Positions 52,330 to 59,851 of a stretch of 64,000 nt of DNA are shown one piece after another. The notes beneath the pieces were generated by a model, which did no database searches, was not told the DNA's origin, and worked only from the letters and a program-made list of their open reading frames with translations. Source of the stretch: Clostridium sp. K4410.MGS-306 (GTDB taxonomy: Bacteria > Cyanobacteriota > Vampirovibrionia > Gastranaerophilales > Gastranaerophilaceae); contig LARD01000004.1 of assembly GCA_000980375.1 (NCBI GenBank), positions 160,800 to 224,799 on the forward strand, read 5' to 3'. The position numbers and the translations under genes were made by a program. Numbering within the stretch: position 1 is the first letter of the stretch; the number at the start of each line of letters is the position of its first letter.

Positions 52330-53067
52330 ATGCTGTTTACAAAAGAATACGAAATTAAGTATTACGAGCAAAATGTAAACGGGGATTTAAAAGAGTCTGC
52401 TCTTTTAAACTTTTTGCAGGATATTGCCACTTTGAGCGCGGAATCACTGGGGTTTGGCCCGAGTTTTGTTTTTGCCAACAACTATGCATGGGTTGTGCTC
52501 AAATACCACATAGAGCTTTTTGCTCGGTTGAGGAATCTGTCTTCAATTGTTATAAAAACTGAACCAAGAGGTATTGCAAAACTTTATGCTTACCGTGATT
52601 TTGAATTATATACAAAAGACGGCCAATGCATTGGCAAAGCAGTTTCTACATGGGTGCTGATTGATATTTGTACAAGAAAGCTTTTAAATACACAAAAAAT
52701 TCTGGCTGATTTTATGGCACCTTATCAAAAAAGAGAAACTGATCTCGTGTACGAAAAAATAGACTCTCCTGATGAGCTTATGTATCAAGAGGTTTTTGAT
52801 GTCAGGTTTGATGATATTGATGTTAACAGGCATGCTAATAATTCAAACTATATTGTCTGGGCATTGGAAACTCTTCCCATTGATTTCAGGCTAAAACATT
52901 CACCAAAGACCATTGATATAAAATATAAAAAAGAAATCGGGCTTAATGCAAGAGTTTTGTCAGAAGCACAGCAGATTCTAACGGACAGTAACGTACAAAC
53001 TTTGCATGTAATAAAAGATGAGCAAAATTCACAGGAATTGACTTCTCTTAAGATTGTGTGGCAATAA
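52330..53067 (+). CDS. Acyl-ACP thioesterase (FatA/FatB-type)
   Basis: 245 residues, double hot-dog fold. The first half begins with EYEIKYYEQNVNGDLKESALLNFLQDIATLSAESLGFG; the second holds the catalytic-type VRFDDIDVNRHANNSNYIVWALETLP (Asp/Asn/His region) as in bacterial members of PF01643. It releases free fatty acids from ACP, ending chain elongation. RBS TCAGGAG. 21 bases after the MFS gene, so possibly co-transcribed. Confidence 0.88.
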   Translation: MLFTKEYEIKYYEQNVNGDLKESALLNFLQDIATLSAESLGFGPSFVFANNYAWVVLKYHIELFARLRNLSSIVIKTEPRGIAKLYAYRDFELYTKDGQCIGKAVSTWVLIDICTRKLLNTQKILADFMAPYQKRETDLVYEKIDSPDELMYQEVFDVRFDDIDVNRHANNSNYIVWALETLPIDFRLKHSPKTIDIKYKKEIGLNARVLSEAQQILTDSNVQTLHVIKDEQNSQELTSLKIVWQ

Positions 53068-53088
53068 ATATTTCAAAATACTAAGAGT

Positions 53089-53116
53089 TTGTCATCGTGT
53101 TTGAGTAGTCTATAAT
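53089..53116 (+). promoter_or_regulatory. Promoter of ruvC, close to the start codon
   Basis: TTGTCA (53089-53094), 16-base spacer, TATAAT (53111-53116). The ATG of ruvC begins 6 bases after the -10 box, so transcription would start at or beside it, giving a leaderless message. GGAAG lies in that 6-base gap but would not be transcribed. Confidence 0.65.
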
Positions 53117-53122
53117 GGAAGA

Positions 53123-53623
53123 ATGAGAATATTGGGGATAGATCCGGGAATAGCAATCGTCGGCTACAGTGTAATAGATGCTGTAGACGGTGTTTATACT
53201 CTTGTGAGCTCAGGTTCTATCCAAACTGACAAAAACAAGTCTGAAGCAGGCAGGCTGTATGAAATAGCTACGGATCTGGAAGAGATAATAAAAGCTTATA
53301 AACCTGATACGGCAGGTGTTGAAAAGCTGTACTTTTTTAAGAACCAAAAAACAATTATACCGGTGGCTCAAGCCAGAGGTGTAATAATGATGACTCTTGA
53401 AAAGTATTCCATAAGCGCTGTTGAATACACCCCGATTGTGGTAAAACAGACTATTACGGGTTATGGCAGAGCTTCAAAAGACGAAGTTGCCCGCTCGGTT
53501 GAACAAATGGTCGAAAAAGACGGCAAAAACTGGCCAAAACTGGATGATACAGTAGACTCTATTGCAATTGCCGTATGCCATGCCCGAAACGAAGAATGTA
53601 ACCTGTCACAATACGCTGTATAG
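53123..53623 (+). CDS. ruvC: Holliday junction resolvase RuvC
   Basis: Endonuclease resolving four-way junctions with RuvAB. 166 residues. Active-site acids: Asp7 in GIDPG, Glu in AGVEKLYF, and the two Asp of DDTVDSIAIAVCH. FKNQKTIIPVAQARGVIMM and VEYTPIVVKQTITGYGRASKDEV are conserved. Own promoter directly at the ATG. Confidence 0.95.
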   Translation: MRILGIDPGIAIVGYSVIDAVDGVYTLVSSGSIQTDKNKSEAGRLYEIATDLEEIIKAYKPDTAGVEKLYFFKNQKTIIPVAQARGVIMMTLEKYSISAVEYTPIVVKQTITGYGRASKDEVARSVEQMVEKDGKNWPKLDDTVDSIAIAVCHARNEECNLSQYAV

Positions 53624-53641
53624 TAATTTTAGAGGTATATT

Positions 53642-54118
53642 ATGGAAATAAAACAACTTTTGTTAAAACAAATGGGAATGCTCTCAAGTGTCCTTGGGTT
53701 GGTGCTCGGCGTTATTACTATCATTCCTTTTATCTGCAATTTTTCTTTCTTTGCATTGATAGTACTTTCTGCTCCCATAATTCTTGTTTACATGAAAAAG
53801 CTTGATATGATAGGCATACTTGACATCAGGCAAGGCGCTATGTACGGTGCAATTATTGGATTTATTTCTTTTGTTGCTTTTTCTGTGTCATTTGTGCCGC
53901 TGGCAACTATTATCGGGTTTATTTACAAAGGTTCTTACTACCTTGGTGTGAGCCTGTTGTTTAGAACCGGTTTCTTTGTTTTAATTATGATGGTGTTCTT
54001 TGTGGCATTGTTAGCTGCTTTAATGAACGCATTTTCAGGGCTTGTTACAATCTATGTTTACAACCAGCTTGAACAAAAACCTGAAGAATCAAAGACAGAC
54101 ATTAATATCGAGGAATAG
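53642..54118 (+). CDS. Four-helix membrane protein, unknown
   Basis: 158 residues with about four hydrophobic segments (SSVLGLVLGVITIIPFICNFSFFALIVLSAPIILVYM, then GAIIGFISFVAFSVSFVPLATIIGFIY, FVLIMMVFFVALLAALMNAFSGLVTIYVY) and an acidic tail. RBS AGAGGTATATT. 18 bases after ruvC and 5 before mtnA, so in the same transcript. Resembles DUF4199-type integral proteins only in outline. Confidence 0.65.
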   Translation: MEIKQLLLKQMGMLSSVLGLVLGVITIIPFICNFSFFALIVLSAPIILVYMKKLDMIGILDIRQGAMYGAIIGFISFVAFSVSFVPLATIIGFIYKGSYYLGVSLLFRTGFFVLIMMVFFVALLAALMNAFSGLVTIYVYNQLEQKPEESKTDINIEE

Positions 54119-54123
54119 AAGGA

Positions 54124-55191
54124 ATGGATTTTAAATCAAAAATTAAAACAATTGAATGGATAAACGACAAAAAAGTTTCCAGAATGGTAGACCAGCTGGT
54201 TGTTCCGTATGAATATAAACTGGTTGATATTTCTACATCAGATGACATGTTTGATGCAATCAAAACAATGATAGTAAGAGGTGCACCCGCCATTGGTATT
54301 GCCGGCGCACACGGTATGGCACTGGCAGCTTTAGAGATTGCTGAAAAAACACAGGATAGTGAAGAGTTTTTGAAACAACTAAAAGAAAAAGCGCAGTATT
54401 TAAAAAGCGCAAGACCCACTGCTGTTAATCTTATGTGGGCTGTAGACAAGCAGTTTGACTATATTAAAGACTCCCACAAGTCTGTTAACGAAATGGTGCA
54501 GATGCTTATCGACCATGGTGTTAAACTGGAAAATGAAGATATTGAAATCAATAAAAAAATAGGCGATTACGGTGCGCAGCTTGTGCCTAAAAAAGGTGCA
54601 ACAATACTCACTCACTGCAATGCCGGTGCGCTGGCAACTGTGGGCTACGGTACGGCTCTTGGTGTTGTGCGTTCTGCATTTGCAAATGACAACACAGTGC
54701 AGGTTTTTGCAGATGAAACAAGACCACGTCAGCAGGGTGCAAGAATTACCACATTTGAACTTGCAATGGACGGAATCCCTGTTACTCTTATCACTGACGG
54801 TATGAGCGGATATTTTATGAACAAAGGTATGATAGATATGGTTGTTGTCGGTGCTGACAGAATCGCTTCTAACGGTGATACTGCCAACAAAATCGGTACA
54901 TACAATCTGGCTATTGTTGCAAATTACCACAACGTGCCTTTTTATATTGCTGCACCTTTGTCCACAATTGATACATCCATTTCATCAGGCAAGCAAATAC
55001 CTATTGAAGAAAGAGACCATAAAGAAGTTACTCACATCAACGGTAAAAGTGTTTGCGCTGAAGGTGTTAATGTAATCAATCCGGGCTTTGATGTAACACC
55101 GGCAGAATTAATAAAAGGGATTATTACGGAAAAAGGTGTGCTTTATCCTCCGTACAGTGAGTCTATTAAAAAAGCGTTTGCTGAATTATAA
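54124..55191 (+). CDS. mtnA: Methylthioribose-1-phosphate isomerase
   Basis: Isomerises MTR-1-P to MTRu-1-P in methionine salvage; related to eIF2B alpha. 355 residues. TMIVRGAPAIGIAGAHGMALA, ILTHCNAGALATVGYGTALGVVR with the catalytic Cys, FADETRPRQQGARITTFELAMDGIPVTLITD and VVVGADRIASNGDTANKIGTYNLA with the catalytic Asp are diagnostic. GAGGAA 8 bases before the ATG lies inside the previous gene. No other salvage gene (mtnK, mtnB) is in the window. Confidence 0.95.
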   Translation: MDFKSKIKTIEWINDKKVSRMVDQLVVPYEYKLVDISTSDDMFDAIKTMIVRGAPAIGIAGAHGMALAALEIAEKTQDSEEFLKQLKEKAQYLKSARPTAVNLMWAVDKQFDYIKDSHKSVNEMVQMLIDHGVKLENEDIEINKKIGDYGAQLVPKKGATILTHCNAGALATVGYGTALGVVRSAFANDNTVQVFADETRPRQQGARITTFELAMDGIPVTLITDGMSGYFMNKGMIDMVVVGADRIASNGDTANKIGTYNLAIVANYHNVPFYIAAPLSTIDTSISSGKQIPIEERDHKEVTHINGKSVCAEGVNVINPGFDVTPAELIKGIITEKGVLYPPYSESIKKAFAEL

Positions 55192-55194
55192 TGC

Positions 55195-55263
55195 AAAAAA
55201 AAGCCGTCCATTGAGGCCGGCTACTAGACTTGGGGAGGAGGTTTGTTAGACCTTTTGTCTAAC
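55195..55263 (-). ncRNA. Candidate small RNA with exposed CU-rich segment
   Basis: On the minus strand: TTGAAT (55286-55291), 16-base spacer, TATACT (55264-55269), then an inverted repeat GTTAGAC/GTCTAAC (55245-55263), an unpaired AACCTCCTCCCCAAG stretch (about 55230-55243), and a terminator hairpin (AGCCG / CGGCT, 55202-55222) with eight Ts (55195-55202). Predicted start near 55257, length about 60 nt. No reading frame. CCTCC can pair with Shine-Dalgarno sequences. The stem-unpaired-stem layout recalls cyanobacterial Yfr1, but no homology is claimed. Confidence 0.45.
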
Positions 55264-55336
55264 AGTATATCTATCGGCACATTGGATTCAAAACTTTAGA
55301 AATATCATCTATTTGGTTTACAAAAATTCATAAAAA

Positions 55337-55367
55337 AGCAGCCTGAATTATTTCAGGCTGCTTTTTT
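55337..55367. terminator. Bidirectional terminator between mtnA and 55383 gene
   Basis: AGCAGCCTGAA (55337-55347), loop TTAT, TTCAGGCTGCT (55352-55362), with A-run left and T-run right. Confidence 0.9.
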
Positions 55368-55382
55368 ATAGTTTGCTAAAAA

Positions 55383-55802
55383 CTACGAAACCTTTTTCAT
55401 AAAGAAGTTTTCACCTGTTTTAAACATATGAATTTCTTTGGACATTTCTTTAACCGGTACTCGCGTTAACTCGAGAAATTTTTTGATTGTTTTTTCTTTT
55501 TTATATCTGTGTCCGTCTGCTCCCACAACTACTGTTCTTATTGTCTTAATTTTGTTTGTGCATGGCGTGTTGTTAATAAGCAGTTGTGCATAGCTTTTTG
55601 AAATTTGTGAACCGTCTGCCAGTAAACCAAAGGAATTGTATTTTTCACCTTGTTTTGTTTTGCCTATAAGCGAGACAACGCCTGTTTTTTTGTTAATGTG
55701 TTTTACAATCTTATAGGCACCGTCTTTTTTCATATTTTTTTCTGCAGTTTTTAAAATTTTTCTTGTGTGCAATTTTTTCATAACTGATGCAACAATAGAC
55801 AT
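55383..55802 (-). CDS. Basic small protein, unknown
   Basis: 139 residues, Lys-rich (about one quarter). KHINKKTGVVSLIGKTKQGEKYNSFGLLADGSQISKSYAQLLINNTPCTNKIKTIRTVVVGADGHRYKKEKTIKKFLELTRV suggests a compact beta domain. No signal peptide or transmembrane segment. RBS GAAAGAGGTAAAA. No family recognised. Confidence 0.6.
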   Translation of the reverse strand: MSIVASVMKKLHTRKILKTAEKNMKKDGAYKIVKHINKKTGVVSLIGKTKQGEKYNSFGLLADGSQISKSYAQLLINNTPCTNKIKTIRTVVVGADGHRYKKEKTIKKFLELTRVPVKEMSKEIHMFKTGENFFMKKVS

Positions 55803-56008
55803 TTTTACCTCTTTCCGTAATGTGATAAATCCTCTTTTTGTAATGAGGGGTTACAATTATATAACGTAGTTTTTTAATTCACAAGTAGTTTTTTGTAGGG
55901 ACAATTTTTTATTGTTAACGAATGTAACGAAAAATATCTAAATTGAAATTATATAAATTTTAAATACTTTATATATGTGTAAGTGTTGTAAACAAGAGGT
56001 AAACAAAG

Positions 56009-56179
56009 ATGGCATTCACTCCTAACAATGCAATAGATCAAAAACTTGCAAAAATGTATGCCGAAAAGGTTACGGTTAATCTGGATAACCGCTCAACCCT
56101 TGATCCGGAAGATTTCTGGAAGACCATGCAGATGATAGCTGTCGCAAACAAAGCGATGATGCATATCAATTGTGCATAG
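56009..56179 (+). CDS. Small protein, 56 residues, unknown
   Basis: ATG 56009 with AGAGGT 8 bases upstream, ending at TAG 56177-56179. The product MAFTPNNAIDQKLAKMYAEK continues VTVNLDNRSTLDPEDFWKTM and ends QMIAVANKAMMHINCA; it is well balanced and non-repetitive. A clear terminator follows at 56256, so this appears to be a stand-alone transcribed gene. Confidence 0.65.
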   Translation: MAFTPNNAIDQKLAKMYAEKVTVNLDNRSTLDPEDFWKTMQMIAVANKAMMHINCA

Positions 56180-56255
56180 AAAAAAAGTTCAAATCCCATA
56201 TAACAGGGACCTTATATTGGAGATTTATGGAGTTTTCCCTATTAGTCTAGTTTTG

Positions 56256-56280
56256 CCTGAGTTTCTCTCAGGTTTTTTTT
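56256..56280 (+). terminator. Terminator after the 56-residue gene
   Basis: CCTGAG (56256-56261), loop TTTCT, CTCAGG (56267-56272), then eight Ts. Between the stop and this hairpin, AAATCCCATATA and TATATTGGAGATTT (about 56187-56225) could form a further, imperfect stem. Confidence 0.85.
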
Positions 56281-56359
56281 GCTTATTTTTCTGGTTATTC
56301 TTCTGTTTATAGCTAAAGGTGCGTGGTTGCAAATTACCGGTTAATTTATCTTTGTATTT

Positions 56360-57346
56360 ATGAAATTAATTGTTATCTTAATTGTTATAATAATTTACTT
56401 AAGCAATGCACCTTGTACTTTTGCAAAGGACTGTGTAAATATAATCTATCTTCACGGTTTCAACGCTTTTGACTATCCGATTGTTGAAGACGAAGCCAAA
56501 AGGGTTGCTCAGGCTTTTCAAGGACGCTGTATGGGCAATTACTGTTTTAGCGGAAAATATAGAGTAATTTTCTGGGCAGATTTGTATGACTGTGATGAAG
56601 CATTCAAACTCTATGAATCAGCTTTGATGTCTTTAAACAATACTCACAATCACACAAACCCAAAAATACATCTGAGTATGGATCAACAAAAGTTTAATCT
56701 TTTTTCTCCGCTTATTCATCCTTCGGACAGAGGCTCAGGGTCTGTTTCCTGTTATTTGAGAAATCTTATTAACGGATTTTTGTTCCAGATTTTTTTCTTA
56801 AAAACATCTCTTTATCATCAAAATATTGTAATGGACAGAATACAAAAAGCCATTGATACAACAAATGGTAAATTTGTTATTATTGCGCACAGTTTTGGCT
56901 CTGCTGCGGCTGTTGATTTTTTAGAAACAAGGATTATATCAAACCCGGCTAACGAAGAAAAATTTGCAGGACTAATTACATCAGCCGATTTGACCACAAC
57001 ATTCAATGCCAATTACTGGGCACAGAATAAAGATTATGACCCTCTAAAAAAGATTGCTCAATTTATTGTGCAAAAAGATAAATTCTGGATTTGTTACAAT
57101 CACAGAAACGATATTGCAGCAACAGGGCTGCCTAAAAAACTTACGGATTATAAAAAAGAACACAATTTAAAAGGTAAGGGCTTTATTGTCAGCAAGACTA
57201 CAAAGTCTGCTTTTTTGAATAATTATACGAGTTTTCTCAGGCCGTTTGCGCTGGACAACGGAAAAATCAGGGCTCATTCCTGGCTGCATTTACGTCCGTA
57301 TGATTTTGCCGACAAGGTTATAAAAACTTATGAACAGGAGCATTAA
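56360..57346 (+). CDS. Exported alpha/beta hydrolase (lipase-like)
   Basis: 328 residues. Signal peptide (MKLIVILIVIIIYLSNAPCTFA), then IIYLHGFNAFDYPIVEDEA (oxyanion HG), nucleophile elbow IAHSFGSAAAVDF (GxSxG variant AHSFG) and a late His in IRAHSWLHLRPYDF. DCDEAF and several Cys in the mature part suggest disulfides and an extracytoplasmic location. Esterase or lipase activity is inferred. Convergent with the TPR lipoprotein gene. No RBS; a TATCTT lies 7 bases before the ATG. Confidence 0.75.
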   Translation: MKLIVILIVIIIYLSNAPCTFAKDCVNIIYLHGFNAFDYPIVEDEAKRVAQAFQGRCMGNYCFSGKYRVIFWADLYDCDEAFKLYESALMSLNNTHNHTNPKIHLSMDQQKFNLFSPLIHPSDRGSGSVSCYLRNLINGFLFQIFFLKTSLYHQNIVMDRIQKAIDTTNGKFVIIAHSFGSAAAVDFLETRIISNPANEEKFAGLITSADLTTTFNANYWAQNKDYDPLKKIAQFIVQKDKFWICYNHRNDIAATGLPKKLTDYKKEHNLKGKGFIVSKTTKSAFLNNYTSFLRPFALDNGKIRAHSWLHLRPYDFADKVIKTYEQEH

Positions 57347-57350
57347 ATCT

Positions 57351-58361
57351 TTACTTTAGTTGTGCGGTTTTTAAAAGGTCTATGTATTTTGCCTTTTCTT
57401 CATTGGTAAAGGCTCCTTTTTTTGCAAAATGGATATGATAAATACCTTTTGGCGTATATACAACCCTTGCTATTTCAGTTTCTTTGGCGTTATCAAACTT
57501 CCATTCGTAAAGAATTTCATTTTTGTTTTGATAAATAATTTTCTTTTCAAACGGTTTTTCAGAATTTTTGGCTATTGCTTCTATCGCACCAATATGGGTT
57601 TTGTAATATTCATCAAGAGTTGTTTTAAAATTGTCTGTTATAACAAAATACTGTACTGTGACAAGTTGTGTCCATTTAAAATTCTTTACATCTTCGCCTT
57701 TGATTCCGTATTCAATCACAATGGATTTGTCATCTTTTTGCTCTACAGCTTTTTCCCATTTTTTAGAATCCAAAAGCAACATAACTTCACCGGTTTGTTT
57801 TTTAGGTGTAATGTCATTTGTGGCTTTTGTGCCTGTGTATGCGTTTACTATTTCTGTTTTAAATTTTTCTTTTGACTGCTGCTGTGCTATCGGGTCTTTT
57901 AATGCATAGGCTGCCTGTTCATCCTTTATTTCTTTCAACAGTTTTTTATAATACAGTTTTTCTTTGCCTCCCATAGATTCCAGAGTAACAGCTGTTTCAT
58001 AGTAGTCCATAGCTACTTGATAGTCTCTCTGGCTTCGTTTTATATCCGCAAGAAAAACATACGCATTCCACTGGTCAGGGAAAAGTCTTATTGCATCTTG
58101 AAAGGTTTTTTCTGCCATTTTTGTGTCTTTATTGTAAGCATAGCTTGTTCCAAGCAGACACAGTGTGCTGTAAGAATCAGGCTTGTAGTTAAGAGCATTG
58201 TTAAAACTTATAATGGCTTCGTTGTATTTTTTTTCGTTGTAAAAACGCATACCTTTGTCGTATTCGTGACGAAAATTCAAAGCTGCACAACCGCTCTGTA
58301 ATAATACTATTACAGTAAGCAATGAACAGGTTAAAAATTTTTTAATTTGTTTTAACTGCAT
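57351..58361 (-). CDS. TPR-containing lipoprotein
   Basis: 336 residues. Lipoprotein signal with lipobox LQSGC (Cys 25), then three TPR units (GMRFYNEKKYNEAIISFNNALNYKPDSYSTLCLLGTSYAYNKDTKMAEKTFQDAIRLFPDQWNAYVFLADIKRSQRDYQVAMDYYETAV) and a C-terminal mixed alpha/beta domain at about 190-336 (KWEKAVEQKDDKSIVIEYGIKGEDVKNFKWTQLVTVQYFV...ARVVYTPKGIYHIHFAKKG). Outer-membrane or periplasm-facing anchor is inferred. Confidence 0.78.
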   Translation of the reverse strand: MQLKQIKKFLTCSLLTVIVLLQSGCAALNFRHEYDKGMRFYNEKKYNEAIISFNNALNYKPDSYSTLCLLGTSYAYNKDTKMAEKTFQDAIRLFPDQWNAYVFLADIKRSQRDYQVAMDYYETAVTLESMGGKEKLYYKKLLKEIKDEQAAYALKDPIAQQQSKEKFKTEIVNAYTGTKATNDITPKKQTGEVMLLLDSKKWEKAVEQKDDKSIVIEYGIKGEDVKNFKWTQLVTVQYFVITDNFKTTLDEYYKTHIGAIEAIAKNSEKPFEKKIIYQNKNEILYEWKFDNAKETEIARVVYTPKGIYHIHFAKKGAFTNEEKAKYIDLLKTAQLK

Positions 58362-58411
58362 TATGACCCCTGATATTAATTATAATGACAGGAATTGTAT
58401 CGGGCAATATT

Positions 58412-58891
58412 TTACAAGTATTTTTGCTGTATAAGTTTTTTTAGCGCTTTTGCGTTGATTGCATCTGGCTCTATCTTTATTAATTTGTCCAGATAATTGA
58501 GCGCTGTTTGATAATTGCCCAGTTTTTTGTGAGCAGCTGCTATTGCATAAAGTGCATCAAGAAATTTTTCATCCAGCTCAAGAGCTTTTTCAAGATCTTC
58601 TACAGCTTTTTTTATATCCGGGTTTTGTATATCTTTTCTTGTAAGGCTTATTCTTGCACGGTTGTAGTATGCATCTGTCATTTTTTCGTTGAGCTGTATT
58701 GATTTTGAATAATCGAGCATTGCCTCATCATACTTTTCCAGCGAGTGGTATGCCACAGCCCTGTAAAAATAAGGGATTTCCCAGTCATTTTTTAAATCAA
58801 TGGATTGGTTTATCTTTTCAATACCTTTTTCAAAGTTTCCTTTGTGTATTTCGGCTATGCCTTCATCCAGAAATGTTTTATAATCTGTCAT
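58412..58891 (-). CDS. Cytoplasmic TPR protein
   Basis: 159 residues, no signal peptide. About four TPR units (GIAEIHKGNFEKGIEKINQSIDLKNDWEIPYFYRAVAYHSLEKYDEAMLDYSKSIQLNEKMTDAYYNRARISL...LDALYAIAAAHKKLGNYQTALNYLDKLIKIEP). It overlaps the end of the upstream ABC ATPase gene by 4 bases (ATGA), so the two proteins are probably made together and may interact. Confidence 0.82.
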   Translation of the reverse strand: MTDYKTFLDEGIAEIHKGNFEKGIEKINQSIDLKNDWEIPYFYRAVAYHSLEKYDEAMLDYSKSIQLNEKMTDAYYNRARISLTRKDIQNPDIKKAVEDLEKALELDEKFLDALYAIAAAHKKLGNYQTALNYLDKLIKIEPDAINAKALKKLIQQKYL

Positions 58892-59703
58892 ACAGACTCC
58901 TTTGTGTGTGCAATGTAGTATTTTCCGTCAGATTGTTTTAAATTAATTTCAGTTTCAAATATTTCAGACAGGTTTTGTGAAGTCAGGATATCTTCCTTTT
59001 TGCCCTGTTTGTATATTGTCTTATTGTACATCAAAGCAGCGTGTGTAATCTGGGGGAATATTTCATCAATATTGTGTGTAATCAATATTACCGCTGTGTT
59101 TTGAGAAAGTTTTTGCAGAAGATTCAAAAAACTTTTTTGCGCCTTTATATCGAGCCCTGTTGTTGGCTCATCAAGAATAAAAGCCCGCGGACTATGTATC
59201 AAAGAACGGCCTATAATACACCTGCGCTGTTCACCTGTGCTCATTTCACATAGTTTTTTGTCAGCAAGTTTTTCAATGTCCAGATATTTCAACACTTCGC
59301 GTGCTTTAGATAGCTGTTCATCAGTAAAATTATGGTGTTGAAAAATACCAAGAGAGCTGTACAATCCGCTTAAAACCATTTCCATACCGCTTGTTTTGGG
59401 GCCGTAGTTCAGGAATTTGTTTTGCAAATCATTTGTAATTATACCGAGATTCTTTTTTAATTCGAAAATATCCCACCTGTCTTTGCCAAAGATTTCTTTC
59501 TTAAACTCATACTGTGTGTTTGGATAGATGTCGTGCGAGAATAGTTTCATTAAAGTAGATTTACCGCTGCCATTGGCTCCGAGAATAACCCAGTTTTCTC
59601 CCTCATTTACAGTCAGGTTAATATTCTCCAAGACAGTTGTCATTCCATAGTTAACATATATATTTTTAAAATCTATAATCTGATATTTTTTTGTGCTGTT
59701 CAA
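58888..59703 (-). CDS. ABC transporter-type ATPase (stand-alone)
   Basis: 271 residues. Walker A GANGSGKST, Q-loop in IITNDLQNKF, signature MSTGEQRR (a variant of LSGGQ, as in ModF/YlmA-type proteins), Walker B AFILDEPTTGLD and H-loop ITHNIDE. Closest in look to COG1119-type ATPases of molybdate/iron-complex-like systems. No permease or binding protein is adjacent; the partner is a TPR gene overlapping by 4 bases. Confidence 0.88.
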   Translation of the reverse strand: MNSTKKYQIIDFKNIYVNYGMTTVLENINLTVNEGENWVILGANGSGKSTLMKLFSHDIYPNTQYEFKKEIFGKDRWDIFELKKNLGIITNDLQNKFLNYGPKTSGMEMVLSGLYSSLGIFQHHNFTDEQLSKAREVLKYLDIEKLADKKLCEMSTGEQRRCIIGRSLIHSPRAFILDEPTTGLDIKAQKSFLNLLQKLSQNTAVILITHNIDEIFPQITHAALMYNKTIYKQGKKEDILTSQNLSEIFETEINLKQSDGKYYIAHTKESV

Positions 59704-59787
59704 GTTAAATTTCCACTGTGATGTTTATTGTACATAAGTAATTATAGAATAAAACTGGTTATAATTTGTAACAAATTCTTTAAATAA

Positions 59788-59804
59788 TAGCAAAAAAATT
59801 TTTG
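59788..59804 (+). promoter_or_regulatory. 17-bp element, copy 3
   Basis: TAGCAAAAAAATTTTTG, identical to 13923-13939 and 16236-16252, followed by ACA so that TTGACA (59802-59807) overlaps its end. TATCAA at 59825-59830 gives a 17-base spacing. It lies in the divergent region upstream of the HAD gene. Confidence 0.55.
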
Positions 59805-59851
59805 ACAGCCTTTAAATATAAAGGTATCAACAAGAGAGATTGTAATTTTCT

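Noticed and set aside
54400..54930. 176-codon minus-strand frame inside mtnA
   Set aside because: Shadow of a well-supported gene on the opposite strand; composition is Cys/His/Ile-rich as expected for an antisense frame.
56184..56195. GTTCAAATCC, which looks like a tRNA T-loop
   Set aside because: No flanking 5-bp T-stem, acceptor stem or anticodon arm could be built around it.
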